Of a stretch of 64,000 nt of DNA, positions 35,166 to 44,952 are shown piece by piece. The stretch's first letter is position 1. Each line of letters starts with the position of its first letter. Source of the stretch: Agromyces sp. S2-1-8 (GTDB taxonomy: Bacteria; Actinomycetota; Actinomycetes; Actinomycetales; Microbacteriaceae); NCBI RefSeq assembly GCF_021129215.1, contig NZ_JAJOLP010000001.1:620001-684000 (forward strand). The letters run 5' to 3'. Below the pieces are notes generated by a model. That model made no database searches. It was given only the letters and a program-made list of their open reading frames with translations, and was not told the origin of the DNA. The translations under genes were made by a program, and so were the position numbers.

Positions 35166-37681
35166 GGTTCGCCGACGACGACCCCCTGAACCGCAGCAGG
35201 TTCCCGGTCGACGAGTGGGCGCTCGTCGAGACCGAGTTCGGCGAGTCCGACATGGGCCGCACCGAGACCCTCTTCGCCGTGGGCAACGGCTACCTGGGCC
35301 TCCGCGGCAACGTCGAAGAGGGCCGCGACGGCCACATGCACGGCACGTTCGTGAACGGCTTCCACGAGACGTGGCCGATCCGCCACGCGGAGGAGGCGTT
35401 CGGCTTCGCGCGGGTCGGGCAGACGATCGTGAACGCGCCCGACGCGAAGATCATCCGGCTCTACGTCGACGACGAGCCGCTCGTGCTCACCGAGGCCGAG
35501 CTGCTCTCGTACGAGCGGCGACTCGATTTCCGCCTCGGCGCGCTGAGCCGGTCGATCGAGTGGCGCACGCCGGCCGGAAAGCGCGTGCTCATCACGAGCC
35601 GTCGCATGACGAGCTTCACCGACCGGCACCTCGCGGTCGTCGACTACGAGGTCGAACTGCTCGACGCCGACGCCGCCGTGACGATCTCGAGCCAGATCCT
35701 CAACCGCCAGGACGGCCGCGACGAGTACCGCTCTGGCGTCCAGCAGGAGGCGCAGACCCCCGGCGCCTTCGATCCGCGCAAGGCCGAGCAGTTCAACGAC
35801 CGGGTGCTGCAGCCGCGCGTCAAGCGCACCGAGGGCGGCCGCTACATGCTCGGCTACCAGTGCACGAACTCGAGCATGACCCTCGCCGTGGGCGCCGAGC
35901 ACGCGATCACGACCGACAACCCGTTCACCGAGAGCGGCACGATCGGCGACGACCTCGCGAAGCACGTGTACCGGGTGCAGGCGAAGCAGGGCATGCCGAT
36001 CCGCATCACGAAGACGATCAGCTACCACACGGCGCGCAAGGTGCCCGCGCGCGAGCTCGCCGACCGCTGCGATCGCACGCTCGACCGGGCCGCCGAGATC
36101 GGCACGGGCGAGCTGTTCGCGCAGCAGCGGTCGTGGCTCGACGACTTCTGGGGCCGCTCCGACGTCGAGATCGCGGGCCGGCCGATGCTGCAGCAGGCGA
36201 CGCGCTGGAACCTGTTCCAGCTCGCGCAGGCCACGGCGCGCACCGACGGCGGCGGGGTCGCGGCCAAGGGCGTGTCGGGCTCCGGCTACGGCGGGCACTA
36301 CTTCTGGGACTCGGAGATCTACGTCCTGCCGTTCCTCACGTACACGGCGCCGATCGTCGCCCGCAACGTGCTGCGCTTCCGGCAGCGCATGCTCGACGCC
36401 GCGCGCGCCCGGGCGCTCGAGCTCAACCAGCGCGGAGCACTCTTCCCGTGGCGCACGATCAACGGCCTCGAGTCGAGCGCGTACTACGCGGCGGGCACGG
36501 CGCAGTACCACATCGACGCCGACATCGCCTTCGCCCTGTGCCAGTACGTCGCCGCGACCGGCGACGACGACTTCCTCGGCCGGGGCGCGATCGACGTCCT
36601 CGTCGAGACCGCCCGCATGTGGGAGGACCTCGGCTTCTGGCGGTCGAACGCCGACGACGTGTTCCACATCCACGGCGTCACCGGTCCCGACGAGTACACG
36701 ACCGTCGTGAACGACAACCTCTACACGAACGTCATGGCGCGCGCGAACCTCGCGGCCGCGGCGGGCGCGGTCGACAACCTGCAGGTGAACGATGCGGCGG
36801 CCTACCACCGGCTCGTCGATCGACTCGGCGTCACGCCGGCCGAGGTCGCGAGCTGGCGGCGCGCGGCGGCGCACATGCACATCCCCTACGACGAGCAGCT
36901 CGGCATCCACCCGCAGGATTCGGCGTTCCTGCAGAAGGAGCTGTGGGACCTCGAGAACACGCCCGACGACCGGCGTCCGCTGCTGCTGCACTACCACCCT
37001 CTCGTCATCTACCGCTTCCAGGTGCTCAAGCAGGCCGACGTGGTGCTCGCCCTCTACCTGCAGGGCGACCGATTCACGGCCGAGGCGAAGCGCGCGAACT
37101 TCGAGTACTACGACCCGCTGACGACGGGCGACTCGACGCTGTCGGCGGTCGTGCAGTCGATCGTCGCGGCCGAGGTCGGCTACCACGAGCTCGCGATGCG
37201 GTACTTCCGATCGGCCCTGTTCGTCGACCTCGCCGACCTGCACCACAACGCGGCCGACGGCGTGCACGTCGCCTCGACGGGCGGCGTGTGGTCGGCGCTC
37301 GTCTCGGGCTTCGGCGGATTCCGCGACCACGGCGGCCGGTTCACGTTCGACCCGCGCCTGCCCGACGGCTGGACGGGGCTCACCTTCAGGGTCACCGTGC
37401 TCGGCACCCGCGTCCGCGTCGAGCTGACCCCCGAGCAGATCGCGTTCACGGTCGAAGCCGGCACCGCCGCGACGCTCTCGGTGCGCGGCGTCGAGGTGAC
37501 GGTGACGGCGGACGCGCCGGTGTCGGTGCCGCTCGACGGCCAGGGGCCGCGGCTCTACGGCTCGCCGACGATGCAGGATGTCGCGGGCACGCGCCGGGCC
37601 GACGGTACCCTGCTCACGGCGTCCATCCCGACCCTGTCGCTCGACGCCGACGACATCGAAACCGTCATCCCGATCGACTGA
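35162..37681 (+). CDS. GH65 glycoside phosphorylase (maltose/trehalose/kojibiose type)
   Basis: 839 residues. N-terminal beta-sandwich (VGNGYLGLRGNVEEG), (alpha/alpha)6 barrel with YFWDSEIYVLPFL and the catalytic acid Glu511 in GVTGPDEYTTVVNDN, and a C-terminal jelly roll. Splits an alpha-linked disaccharide with phosphate to beta-glucose 1-phosphate; the exact disaccharide cannot be read. Coupled by overlap to the beta-PGM gene upstream, the usual partner. Confidence 0.93.
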   Translation: MRFADDDPLNRSRFPVDEWALVETEFGESDMGRTETLFAVGNGYLGLRGNVEEGRDGHMHGTFVNGFHETWPIRHAEEAFGFARVGQTIVNAPDAKIIRLYVDDEPLVLTEAELLSYERRLDFRLGALSRSIEWRTPAGKRVLITSRRMTSFTDRHLAVVDYEVELLDADAAVTISSQILNRQDGRDEYRSGVQQEAQTPGAFDPRKAEQFNDRVLQPRVKRTEGGRYMLGYQCTNSSMTLAVGAEHAITTDNPFTESGTIGDDLAKHVYRVQAKQGMPIRITKTISYHTARKVPARELADRCDRTLDRAAEIGTGELFAQQRSWLDDFWGRSDVEIAGRPMLQQATRWNLFQLAQATARTDGGGVAAKGVSGSGYGGHYFWDSEIYVLPFLTYTAPIVARNVLRFRQRMLDAARARALELNQRGALFPWRTINGLESSAYYAAGTAQYHIDADIAFALCQYVAATGDDDFLGRGAIDVLVETARMWEDLGFWRSNADDVFHIHGVTGPDEYTTVVNDNLYTNVMARANLAAAAGAVDNLQVNDAAAYHRLVDRLGVTPAEVASWRRAAAHMHIPYDEQLGIHPQDSAFLQKELWDLENTPDDRRPLLLHYHPLVIYRFQVLKQADVVLALYLQGDRFTAEAKRANFEYYDPLTTGDSTLSAVVQSIVAAEVGYHELAMRYFRSALFVDLADLHHNAADGVHVASTGGVWSALVSGFGGFRDHGGRFTFDPRLPDGWTGLTFRVTVLGTRVRVELTPEQIAFTVEAGTAATLSVRGVEVTVTADAPVSVPLDGQGPRLYGSPTMQDVAGTRRADGTLLTASIPTLSLDADDIETVIPID

Positions 37682-37746
37682 TCCGGGGTGTTTCCAGCCG
37701 CTCGCGCTAACATGACGCGAAGTCAGACACCGGAATCGGGAGACCT

Positions 37747-38481
37747 GTGGGCCTACTGGACAACTTCGAGAAAGGTCTCGAGCGCGCCGTGAACGGCGCG
37801 TTCGCGAAGACCTTCCGTTCGGGGCTGCAACCGGTCGAGATCACCTCGGCGCTCAAGCGCGAGATCGACACGAAGGCGGCCGTGGTCTCGCGCGACCGCG
37901 TGCTCGTGCCGAACAACTTCGTCGTGCGCATGTCGCCGACCGACCACGAGCACATGTCGGGGCTCGGTCCCGCACTCATCGACGAGCTGGTCGACCTCGT
38001 GCAGAAGCACGCGGCGAGCCAGCACTTCCAGTTCGCCGGCGGCATCACGATCGCGCTCCGGTCCGACGAGGGCCTCAGCGTCGGCATGGTGCAGGTGGAC
38101 TCGCAGAACGTGAAGGGCCAGGTGGCCTGGACCCCGGTGCTCGACGTCAACGGCAAGCGCTACCCGATCATCAAGGGCCGCACGGTCATCGGCCGCGGCT
38201 CGGAGGCCGACGTCACCCTCGACGACTCGGGCGCTTCGCGCCGCCACGCCGAGGTCCAGTGGGACGGATCGCGCGCCCGCGTGCGCGACCTCGGCTCGAC
38301 CAACGGCACCCAGCTCGACGGCGCCCCCGTGAAGGAGGCCATCCTGCCACCCGACTCCGTCATCACGATCGGGCGATCGCGCATCGTGTTCCGCGTGCTC
38401 GCCCAGGCCGCCGGCGGCGGCGAGCCGCCGTCGGCCACCCGTCGTCACGACATGGGCGGATTCTGGGGGCCGACCGTATGA
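37747..38481 (+). CDS. fhaA: FHA-domain protein FhaA (DUF3662 + FHA)
   Basis: 244 residues from a GTG. N-terminal DUF3662 (MGLLDNFEKGLERAVNGAFAK), C-terminal FHA domain ~150-235 with GRGSEADVTL, SRRHAEV and GSTNGTQL. In mycobacteria FhaA binds phosphorylated MviN and acts in cell-wall synthesis; the linker is shorter here. First gene of a seven-gene operon through pknB with overlapping starts and stops. Confidence 0.94.
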   Translation: MGLLDNFEKGLERAVNGAFAKTFRSGLQPVEITSALKREIDTKAAVVSRDRVLVPNNFVVRMSPTDHEHMSGLGPALIDELVDLVQKHAASQHFQFAGGITIALRSDEGLSVGMVQVDSQNVKGQVAWTPVLDVNGKRYPIIKGRTVIGRGSEADVTLDDSGASRRHAEVQWDGSRARVRDLGSTNGTQLDGAPVKEAILPPDSVITIGRSRIVFRVLAQAAGGGEPPSATRRHDMGGFWGPTV

Positions 38482-39035
38482 GCGAACTGACCCTCCTCGT
38501 CCTCCAGCTCGCGTTCCTGCTGCTCCTGTGGGTGTTCATCTTCGCGATCGTGTACGCGCTGCGCAGCGACCTGTTCGGCCAGCGCGTGCGCAAGCTCCAG
38601 CCCGACGCGGCGGCCGCGTCCGCACCGACGGCGAGTTCGTTCCCGAGCTCGCCGGTCGCATCCGCGCCGGCCGCGGCGGCCGCGCCGACTGAGGCGGTCA
38701 CGACGCCGCCGTCCGGCGGCAACGGCGAGCTCGCCTCGAGCGACAACGCGCGGCGCTTGATCATCACGAACGGCGCGAAGTCGGGCACCGAGTTCCCGCT
38801 CGGCACCGACGAGATCACGATCGGCCGGTCGAGCGACTCGGCGATCATCATCCGCGACGACTACACCTCGACCCACCATGCCCGGCTCATGCTGTGGAAC
38901 GGCCGGTGGATGATCCAGGACCTCGACTCGACGAACGGCACCTTCCTCAACGGCTCCCGAGTGACCGTGCCCACGCCCATCCCGCTCGGAGCCACCGTCA
39001 AGGTCGGCGCGACGACGTTCGAGCTGCGGCGGTAA
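38478..39035 (+). CDS. fhaB: FHA-domain protein FhaB/FipA
   Basis: 185 residues: one N-terminal membrane helix (LTLLVLQLAFLLLLWVFIFAIVYAL), an Ala/Pro linker and a C-terminal FHA domain (IGRSSDSAIII, STHHARL, DSTNGTFLNGSRV). Phosphothreonine-binding partner in the division machinery. Overlaps fhaA by ATGA; four bases separate it from pstP. Confidence 0.94.
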   Translation: MSELTLLVLQLAFLLLLWVFIFAIVYALRSDLFGQRVRKLQPDAAAASAPTASSFPSSPVASAPAAAAAPTEAVTTPPSGGNGELASSDNARRLIITNGAKSGTEFPLGTDEITIGRSSDSAIIIRDDYTSTHHARLMLWNGRWMIQDLDSTNGTFLNGSRVTVPTPIPLGATVKVGATTFELRR

Positions 39036-39038
39036 CCG

Positions 39039-40271
39039 ATGCCGGCGGTCAAGGCGAGCGCAGCGGTCTCGCATGTCGGGCGCATCCGCTCGAACAACCA
39101 GGACTCCGGCTACGCCGGACGCCGGTTGTTCCTCGTCGCCGACGGCATGGGCGGTCACGCGGGCGGCGACGTCGCGAGCGCGATCGCGACGCGGCGCATC
39201 GCCGACGCCGACCTCGACTACGACAGCGCCCCCGAGGCCGCCGCCGCGCTCGAGGGCGCCCTGATCGCGGCCAACCGCCGGCTCGCCGAGACCGTCGCCG
39301 AGCACTCCGAGCTCACCGGCATGGGCACGACCGTGAGCGCCATGCTGCACCTGGGCGACCGCATCGTGATCTCGCACATCGGCGACTCGCGCATCTACCT
39401 GCTCCGTTCGGGCGAGCTCAGCCAGATCTCGACCGACCACACCTTCGTGCAGCGGCTCGTCGACGCCGGCCGCATCACGGCCGAAGAGGCGATGGTGCAC
39501 CCCCGTCGTTCGGTGCTCATGCGCGTGCTCGGCGATGTCGAGGCGTCGCCCGAGATCGACCAGATGGTGCTCGACACCCGCGAGGGCGACCGCTGGATGC
39601 TCTGCTCCGACGGACTCTCGGGCGTCGTCGCGTTCGACGACATCCACGAGCTCATGTCCTCCGAGGCGGGCGCCAAGCCGGTCGCCGACCGACTCGTCAA
39701 GGCTGCGCTCGACGGCGGCGCACCCGACAACGTCACGGTGGTCGTGGTCGACATCGGCGAGCCCGCCGCCCCGGCGACGCCGCCGCTCATCGTCGGCTCC
39801 GCCGCCGCCCCGCTCGCGTTCGGCGCCGCCGCCGAGCCCGTGAAGCCCCGGGGCATCCGCCTGACGCCGTTCCGGCCGCACCCGGTGCAGGAGACGCACT
39901 TCGAGCCCGACTCGGCCGACTACTTCGACGAGCTGATCGAGGAGGACGAGCGCCGGCGGCGCCGCCGCCGCATCGTGTGGGGCGTGTGGATCACGCTCTT
40001 CGTCGCCGCGATCGTCGCGGCCGTCGTGCTCGGCTACCAGTGGACGCAGACGCGCTACTACGTCGGCGAGTCGAACGGCCGGGTGGCCATCTACCAGGGC
40101 ATCCAGCAGAATCTCGGCCCCATCTCGTTGCACGAGCTGCACCGCGAGACCGAGATCGACGTGTCCGAGCTGCGCACGTACGACCAGCAGCGCGTCGAGC
40201 AGACCATCAGCGCGGGCTCGCTCGCCGAGGCATCCCAGATCGTGGAGCGATTGGAGGCGTCCCTTGACTGA
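39039..40271 (+). CDS. pstP: PP2C-type Ser/Thr phosphatase
   Basis: 410 residues. The PP2C domain (1-240) shows RSNNQDS, LVADGMGGHAGGD, ISHIGDSRIYLL, LCSDGLSG and APDNVTVVVVD with the metal-binding aspartates. A Pro-rich linker, a basic RRRRRR stretch, one helix (WGVWITLFVAAIVAAVVLGY) and an extracytoplasmic C-terminus follow. Opposes PknA and PknB. Confidence 0.95.
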   Translation: MPAVKASAAVSHVGRIRSNNQDSGYAGRRLFLVADGMGGHAGGDVASAIATRRIADADLDYDSAPEAAAALEGALIAANRRLAETVAEHSELTGMGTTVSAMLHLGDRIVISHIGDSRIYLLRSGELSQISTDHTFVQRLVDAGRITAEEAMVHPRRSVLMRVLGDVEASPEIDQMVLDTREGDRWMLCSDGLSGVVAFDDIHELMSSEAGAKPVADRLVKAALDGGAPDNVTVVVVDIGEPAAPATPPLIVGSAAAPLAFGAAAEPVKPRGIRLTPFRPHPVQETHFEPDSADYFDELIEEDERRRRRRRIVWGVWITLFVAAIVAAVVLGYQWTQTRYYVGESNGRVAIYQGIQQNLGPISLHELHRETEIDVSELRTYDQQRVEQTISAGSLAEASQIVERLEASLD

Positions 40272-41703
40272 CCGCTCCGACTTGCCCACGCAGGGCGTCG
40301 TGACCGCCGGCGACGGCGGCACGCCCGCCAAGCCGACGACCCCGCCCAGCGGGGTCCGCAGAATCCGGATGCCGCAGAAGCTGCGCAACCTCGAGTTCTG
40401 GCTGCTCGCCGTGGCCTGCGTCATCAACGCGTCCGCGATCGTGCTCGTGCAGCTCGGGGCGCTCGGCCGCGTCGACACCCAGCTCGTACTGCTCGGCGCC
40501 GGGCTCTCGCTGCTCGTGTTCGGCCTGCACTTCGCGATGCGGTTCGTCGCACGCGACGCCGACCCGTTCCTGCTGCCGATCGCGACCGTGCTCAACGGCC
40601 TCGGCATCGCGATGATCTACCGCATCGACATCGCGAACAACGAGGCGGGCTGGGAGAGCGCTGCGGTGCGCCAGATCGCGTGGAGCGCGATCGCGATCAT
40701 CGCCGCGATCGTGGTGATCATGGTGATCCGCAACCACCGGGTGCTGTTCAAGTACATGTACGTCTCCGGGCTCGCGGCCATCGTGCTGCTGCTCCTTCCG
40801 CTCATCCCGGGTCTCGGCCGCGAGGTGTACGGCGCACGGGTGTGGATCGGCATCGGCGACATCGCCACCTTCCAGCCCGGTGAGATCGCGAAGATCGCCC
40901 TCGCGGTGTTCTTCGCCGGCTACCTCGTGCGCAACCGCGACTCCCTGTCGATGGTGGGCACGAAGTTCCTCGGCATGAAGTTCCCCCGGGCCCGCGACCT
41001 CGGCCCGCTGCTCGTCGTCTGGGCGCTCTCGATGGCGGTCATCGTGTTCCAGCGCGACCTCGGCACCGCCCTGCTCTACTTCGGGCTCTTCCTCGTCATG
41101 CTCTACGTCGCGACGAGCCGCATCTCGTGGGTCGTGCTCGGCCTCTCGCTCTTCTTCGCCGGCGCGATCATCGCGAGCCAGACGCTCGGCTACGTGGGCA
41201 ACCGCTTCGCGAACTGGCTCGACCCGTTCGCCGACGACCGGTTCAGCGCCGAGATCGGCGGCAGCTACCAGCTCGTGCAGGGCCTGTTCGGGCTCGCGAA
41301 CGGCGGACTCATCGGCACGGGCTGGGGCCAGGGCAGGCCCGACATCACCCCGGTCGCGCAGAGCGACTACATCATGGCCTCGCTCGGCGAGGAGCTCGGG
41401 CTGGCCGGCATCTTCGCGATCCTCTCGCTCTACCTGCTCTTCGTGGCCCGCGGCTTCCGCATCGGGTTCGCCGGGCAGGACGACTTCGGCAAGCTGCTCG
41501 GCGTCGGCCTCGCGTTCGTCGTCGCACTGCAGGTCTTCATCGTCGTGGGCGGCGTCACCCGCGTCATCCCGCTGACCGGCCTCACGACGCCGTTCCTCGC
41601 GGCCGGCGGCTCGTCGCTCGTCGCCAACTGGATGATCGTGGCCCTGCTGCTGCGCCTGTCCGATACGGTCCGCAACCATCCGAGGCTGGTGATCGACGGA
41701 TGA
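40264..41703 (+). CDS. SEDS-family peptidoglycan polymerase (FtsW/RodA)
   Basis: 479 residues from a TTG start; GGAGG six bases upstream supports it, and it overlaps pstP by eight bases. About ten helices; the SEDS signature is in FQRDLGTALLYFGLFLVMLY, GQGRPDITPVAQSDYIMASLGEELG and VIPLTGLTTPFLAAGGSSLVANW. By synteny with the mycobacterial rodA-pbpA pair it polymerises glycan strands with the PbpA transpeptidase. Confidence 0.94.
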   Translation: MTDRSDLPTQGVVTAGDGGTPAKPTTPPSGVRRIRMPQKLRNLEFWLLAVACVINASAIVLVQLGALGRVDTQLVLLGAGLSLLVFGLHFAMRFVARDADPFLLPIATVLNGLGIAMIYRIDIANNEAGWESAAVRQIAWSAIAIIAAIVVIMVIRNHRVLFKYMYVSGLAAIVLLLLPLIPGLGREVYGARVWIGIGDIATFQPGEIAKIALAVFFAGYLVRNRDSLSMVGTKFLGMKFPRARDLGPLLVVWALSMAVIVFQRDLGTALLYFGLFLVMLYVATSRISWVVLGLSLFFAGAIIASQTLGYVGNRFANWLDPFADDRFSAEIGGSYQLVQGLFGLANGGLIGTGWGQGRPDITPVAQSDYIMASLGEELGLAGIFAILSLYLLFVARGFRIGFAGQDDFGKLLGVGLAFVVALQVFIVVGGVTRVIPLTGLTTPFLAAGGSSLVANWMIVALLLRLSDTVRNHPRLVIDG

Positions 41704-43154
41704 ACCGCGAACTCAAGCGGGTCTCGGTGCTCGCACTCGCCATGTTCCTGACGCTGCTGGTGTCGTCGACGATCATCCAGTTCGTCCAGGCCGACTCGCT
41801 CGCCGCCGACCCGCGCAACTCGCGCACACTGTACGAGAGCTATTCGGTCGAGCGAGGGCCCATCCTCGTGAAGGGCGACCCGATCGCCTTCTCGGAACCG
41901 TCGAACGACTTCTACCGGTTCCAGCGGGTCTACTCGAACGGGCCGCTGTACGCCCCGGTGACGGGGTACATCCCGGTCAACGGCGAGGCGACCGGCCTCG
42001 AGCGCTCGCTCAACGACTACCTCAGCGGCCAGTCGTCGAGCCAGTTCTTCGACCAGCTCAACCGCCTCATCTCCGGACAGGACCCGATGGGCGCCTCGGT
42101 CGAGGTCGCGATCGACGCGGTCGCGCAGCAGGCCGCGTGGGACGCGCTCGGCGACTACACGGGCGCCGTCATCGTCACCGAACCCTCGACCGGACGCATC
42201 CTCGCGATGGTCACGAAGCCGACCTACGACCCGAACGCCCTCGCGGTGCACGACGGCGAGCAGGTGCTCGAGACGTACAACGCGCTCGTCGAGGACCCCA
42301 GCGATCCGCTCTACAACCGCGCCACCGGCGGCGACATGAACCCGCCCGGCTCGGTGTTCAAGCTCGTCGTGACGGCGGCGGCGCTCGAGTCGGGCAAGTA
42401 CACGCCCGAGTCGACCTTCCCGAACCCGGGCGAATACACCCTGCCCGGCTCGTCGTCGGTCGTGCGCAACTCGGGCGGCGGCACGTGCGGTCCGGGTGCC
42501 ACGGTCACGCTCGCCGACGCGCTCCGGCTCTCGTGCAACATCCCGTTCGCGGAGCTCGGCGTGGAGCTCGGCGACAACGCGATCCGCGACCAGGCCGAGA
42601 AGTTCGGCTTCGACCACGAGTTCGCGATCCCGACGGAGACCGAGCCGAGCGTCTACCCGAAGGGTCTCGACGACGCGCAGACGGCGCTCAGCGCGTTCGG
42701 CCAGGGCAGCGTCCGCGCGACGCCCATGCAGATGGCGATGGTGTCGGCCGCGATCGCGAACGGCGGCATCGTGATGAACCCGAATCTCGTCGACCAGATC
42801 ACGGCCCCCGACTTCCGCCCGCTGCAGGAGTTCCAGGCGACGGAGTTCGGCCGCGCGATCAGCGAGGAGACGGCGCGCACAATGGTGCAGATGATGGTCA
42901 ACGGCGTCGAGAACGGGGCCGCGAGTAATGCAAGAATAGACGGCGTCAGCGTGGCCGGTAAGACCGGAACTGCGGAGAACGGCGAGGATGACCCGTATAC
43001 CTTGTGGTTCACCGGATTCGCCCCCGCCGACGACCCTCAGTACGCGATCACGGTACTCGTGGAAGACGGCGGAGGAATGGGCCAGGAGGGGTACGGCAAC
43101 CTGATTGCCGCACCTATTGCAAAGCAGGTACTAGAGGCGGTGCTGAACAAATGA
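41700..43154 (+). CDS. pbpA: Penicillin-binding protein PbpA (class B transpeptidase)
   Basis: 484 residues. N-terminal helix (VSVLALAMFLTLLVSSTIIQF), dimerisation region, transpeptidase with Ser218-x-x-Lys221 (PGSVFK), Ser278-Cys-Asn280 and KTGT at 421-424. Crosslinks peptidoglycan with the SEDS partner, whose gene it overlaps by ATGA; pknA also starts inside its stop. The segment 42924-42938 uses five rare codons in a row (AGT AAT GCA AGA ATA), unlike its surroundings. Confidence 0.95.
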   Translation: MNRELKRVSVLALAMFLTLLVSSTIIQFVQADSLAADPRNSRTLYESYSVERGPILVKGDPIAFSEPSNDFYRFQRVYSNGPLYAPVTGYIPVNGEATGLERSLNDYLSGQSSSQFFDQLNRLISGQDPMGASVEVAIDAVAQQAAWDALGDYTGAVIVTEPSTGRILAMVTKPTYDPNALAVHDGEQVLETYNALVEDPSDPLYNRATGGDMNPPGSVFKLVVTAAALESGKYTPESTFPNPGEYTLPGSSSVVRNSGGGTCGPGATVTLADALRLSCNIPFAELGVELGDNAIRDQAEKFGFDHEFAIPTETEPSVYPKGLDDAQTALSAFGQGSVRATPMQMAMVSAAIANGGIVMNPNLVDQITAPDFRPLQEFQATEFGRAISEETARTMVQMMVNGVENGAASNARIDGVSVAGKTGTAENGEDDPYTLWFTGFAPADDPQYAITVLVEDGGGMGQEGYGNLIAAPIAKQVLEAVLNK

Positions 43155-44878
43155 GACCGAGCGCAGGGCTCACCTTCGGGGGGCGCTACGAACTGCAATC
43201 CCGCATCGCGATCGGCGGGATGGGCGAGGTGTGGCAGGCCACCGACCTCGTGATCGGCCGACAGGTCGCCATCAAGATCCTCAAGGACGAGTACCTCGGC
43301 GACCCCGGGTTCCTCGAGCGCTTCCGCGCCGAGGCCCGTCACGCCGCGCTCGTCAACCACGAGGGCATCGCGAACGTCTTCGACTACGGCGAGGAAGAGG
43401 GCAGCGCCTACCTCGTCATGGAGCTCGTGCCCGGCGAGGCGCTGTCGACGATCCTCGAGCGCGAGCACGTGCTCTCGACCGACAAGGTCCTCGACATCGT
43501 GGCGCAGACCGCGGCGGCGCTGCAGGCCGCGCACGCGGCGGGCCTCGTGCACCGCGACATCAAGCCCGGCAACCTGCTCATCACGCCCGACGGACGCGTG
43601 AAGATCACCGACTTCGGCATCGCGCGCATCGCCGACCAGGTGCCGCTCACCGCGACCGGCCAGGTCATGGGCACGGTGCAGTACCTCTCGCCCGAGCAGG
43701 CGTCGGGTCACCCGGCGTCGCCGACGACCGACATCTACTCGCTCGGCATCGTCGCGTACGAGGCGCTCGCGGGTCGCCGTCCGTTCACCGGTGAGTCGCA
43801 GGTCGCGATCGCGATGGCGCAGATCAACGAGACGCCGCCCGACCTCCCCGTCACGGTGTCCGAGCCGGTGCGCAATCTCGTCTACTCGTGCATCGCGAAG
43901 AACCCGGCCGACCGTCCGCAGTCGGCCGCGCACCTCGCGCGGGCGGCGACCGCCCTGCGTCGCGGCGACGTGCAGGGCGCGGCGGCGGCGGTGCCCGCCG
44001 TGCTCGGCGCGGCCGGCCTCACGGCGGCGACGATGCTCCTGCCGCAGGCCGGTGCGACCGCCGCGACGACGGTGCTGCCCACAGCTGCCCCCGACGGCGA
44101 GCCCGAGGGCGAAGAAGAGGGCGAGAAGAAGAAGCGCAGCCCGTGGACGTGGCCGCTCATCGTGCTCATCGCGCTGCTCGCGATCGTGCTGATCGGCACG
44201 ATCATCGCGCTCGCTCTGAACTCGGGCCAGAAGGACCCGGTGAAGACCTCGTCGACGAAGACGCCGGCGACCACGCAGTCGCAGACGCCGACCGACACAC
44301 CCCCGCCCACCAGCGAGGCCCCGACGACGGCGCAGATCAACGCGGCCGACTTCGTCGGCCTCTCGAAGGACGATGCGAGCGCCAAGCTCGTCGACCTCGG
44401 TATGGTCGCGAACGCGCAGCCGGGCAACGCTGCGATGAAGGCCGACCAGGTCGGCCTTGTTTACGACGTCAACCCGACCGGTCCCGTACCGATCGGGTCC
44501 TCGGTGACGATCACCTACTACACCGATGTCGAGCAGCCGGCGGCCCCTGCGGCTCCGACGCTGCCCGAAACGGTCGCGCCCGGCGAAGAGTTCGCGGTCT
44601 CGTGGGACGCTGCGCAATGCCCAGCGGGACGAACCGTGTCGGGATACTCCCTCACTGTCGATGGCCCGGTCACCGCACCGCAACTACAGTTCCGCCCTGA
44701 CGTCACCGACACCACCATGACGGCGAACGCCGATGCAGCCGACAAGTCGACGATCAAGGTCACGTACGTGTACTTCTGCGATGACCTCAGTTCGCCGGCA
44801 TCGCCGGCAGGTTCGACGCAGGTCGCGGTTCCCGACGTCCAGGGCCCCGACACGACCGAGCTCGGCACCGGCGGCTGA
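43151..44878 (+). CDS. pknA: Ser/Thr protein kinase PknA with PASTA and Ig-like ectodomain
   Basis: 575 residues. Kinase domain 10-270: GxGGMGEVW loop, Lys42, HRDIKPGN (Asp136), DFG 154-156, SPEQ. Juxtamembrane acidic/Lys stretch, one helix (~355-378), a Thr/Pro-rich linker, one PASTA-like repeat (NAADFVGLSKDDASAKLVDLG) and a final ~110-residue beta-rich domain with two cysteines (AAQCPAG, YFCDD). Mycobacterial PknA lacks such an ectodomain. ATGA overlap with pbpA. Confidence 0.94.
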   Translation: MRPSAGLTFGGRYELQSRIAIGGMGEVWQATDLVIGRQVAIKILKDEYLGDPGFLERFRAEARHAALVNHEGIANVFDYGEEEGSAYLVMELVPGEALSTILEREHVLSTDKVLDIVAQTAAALQAAHAAGLVHRDIKPGNLLITPDGRVKITDFGIARIADQVPLTATGQVMGTVQYLSPEQASGHPASPTTDIYSLGIVAYEALAGRRPFTGESQVAIAMAQINETPPDLPVTVSEPVRNLVYSCIAKNPADRPQSAAHLARAATALRRGDVQGAAAAVPAVLGAAGLTAATMLLPQAGATAATTVLPTAAPDGEPEGEEEGEKKKRSPWTWPLIVLIALLAIVLIGTIIALALNSGQKDPVKTSSTKTPATTQSQTPTDTPPPTSEAPTTAQINAADFVGLSKDDASAKLVDLGMVANAQPGNAAMKADQVGLVYDVNPTGPVPIGSSVTITYYTDVEQPAAPAAPTLPETVAPGEEFAVSWDAAQCPAGRTVSGYSLTVDGPVTAPQLQFRPDVTDTTMTANADAADKSTIKVTYVYFCDDLSSPASPAGSTQVAVPDVQGPDTTELGTGG

Positions 44879-44952
44879 CGCCGCGCCGAGGCATCCGCAA
44901 CCAGTAGCCAGTAGAGACGAACGGCCGAGCCGCCTGAAGGGAGCCGCACACC

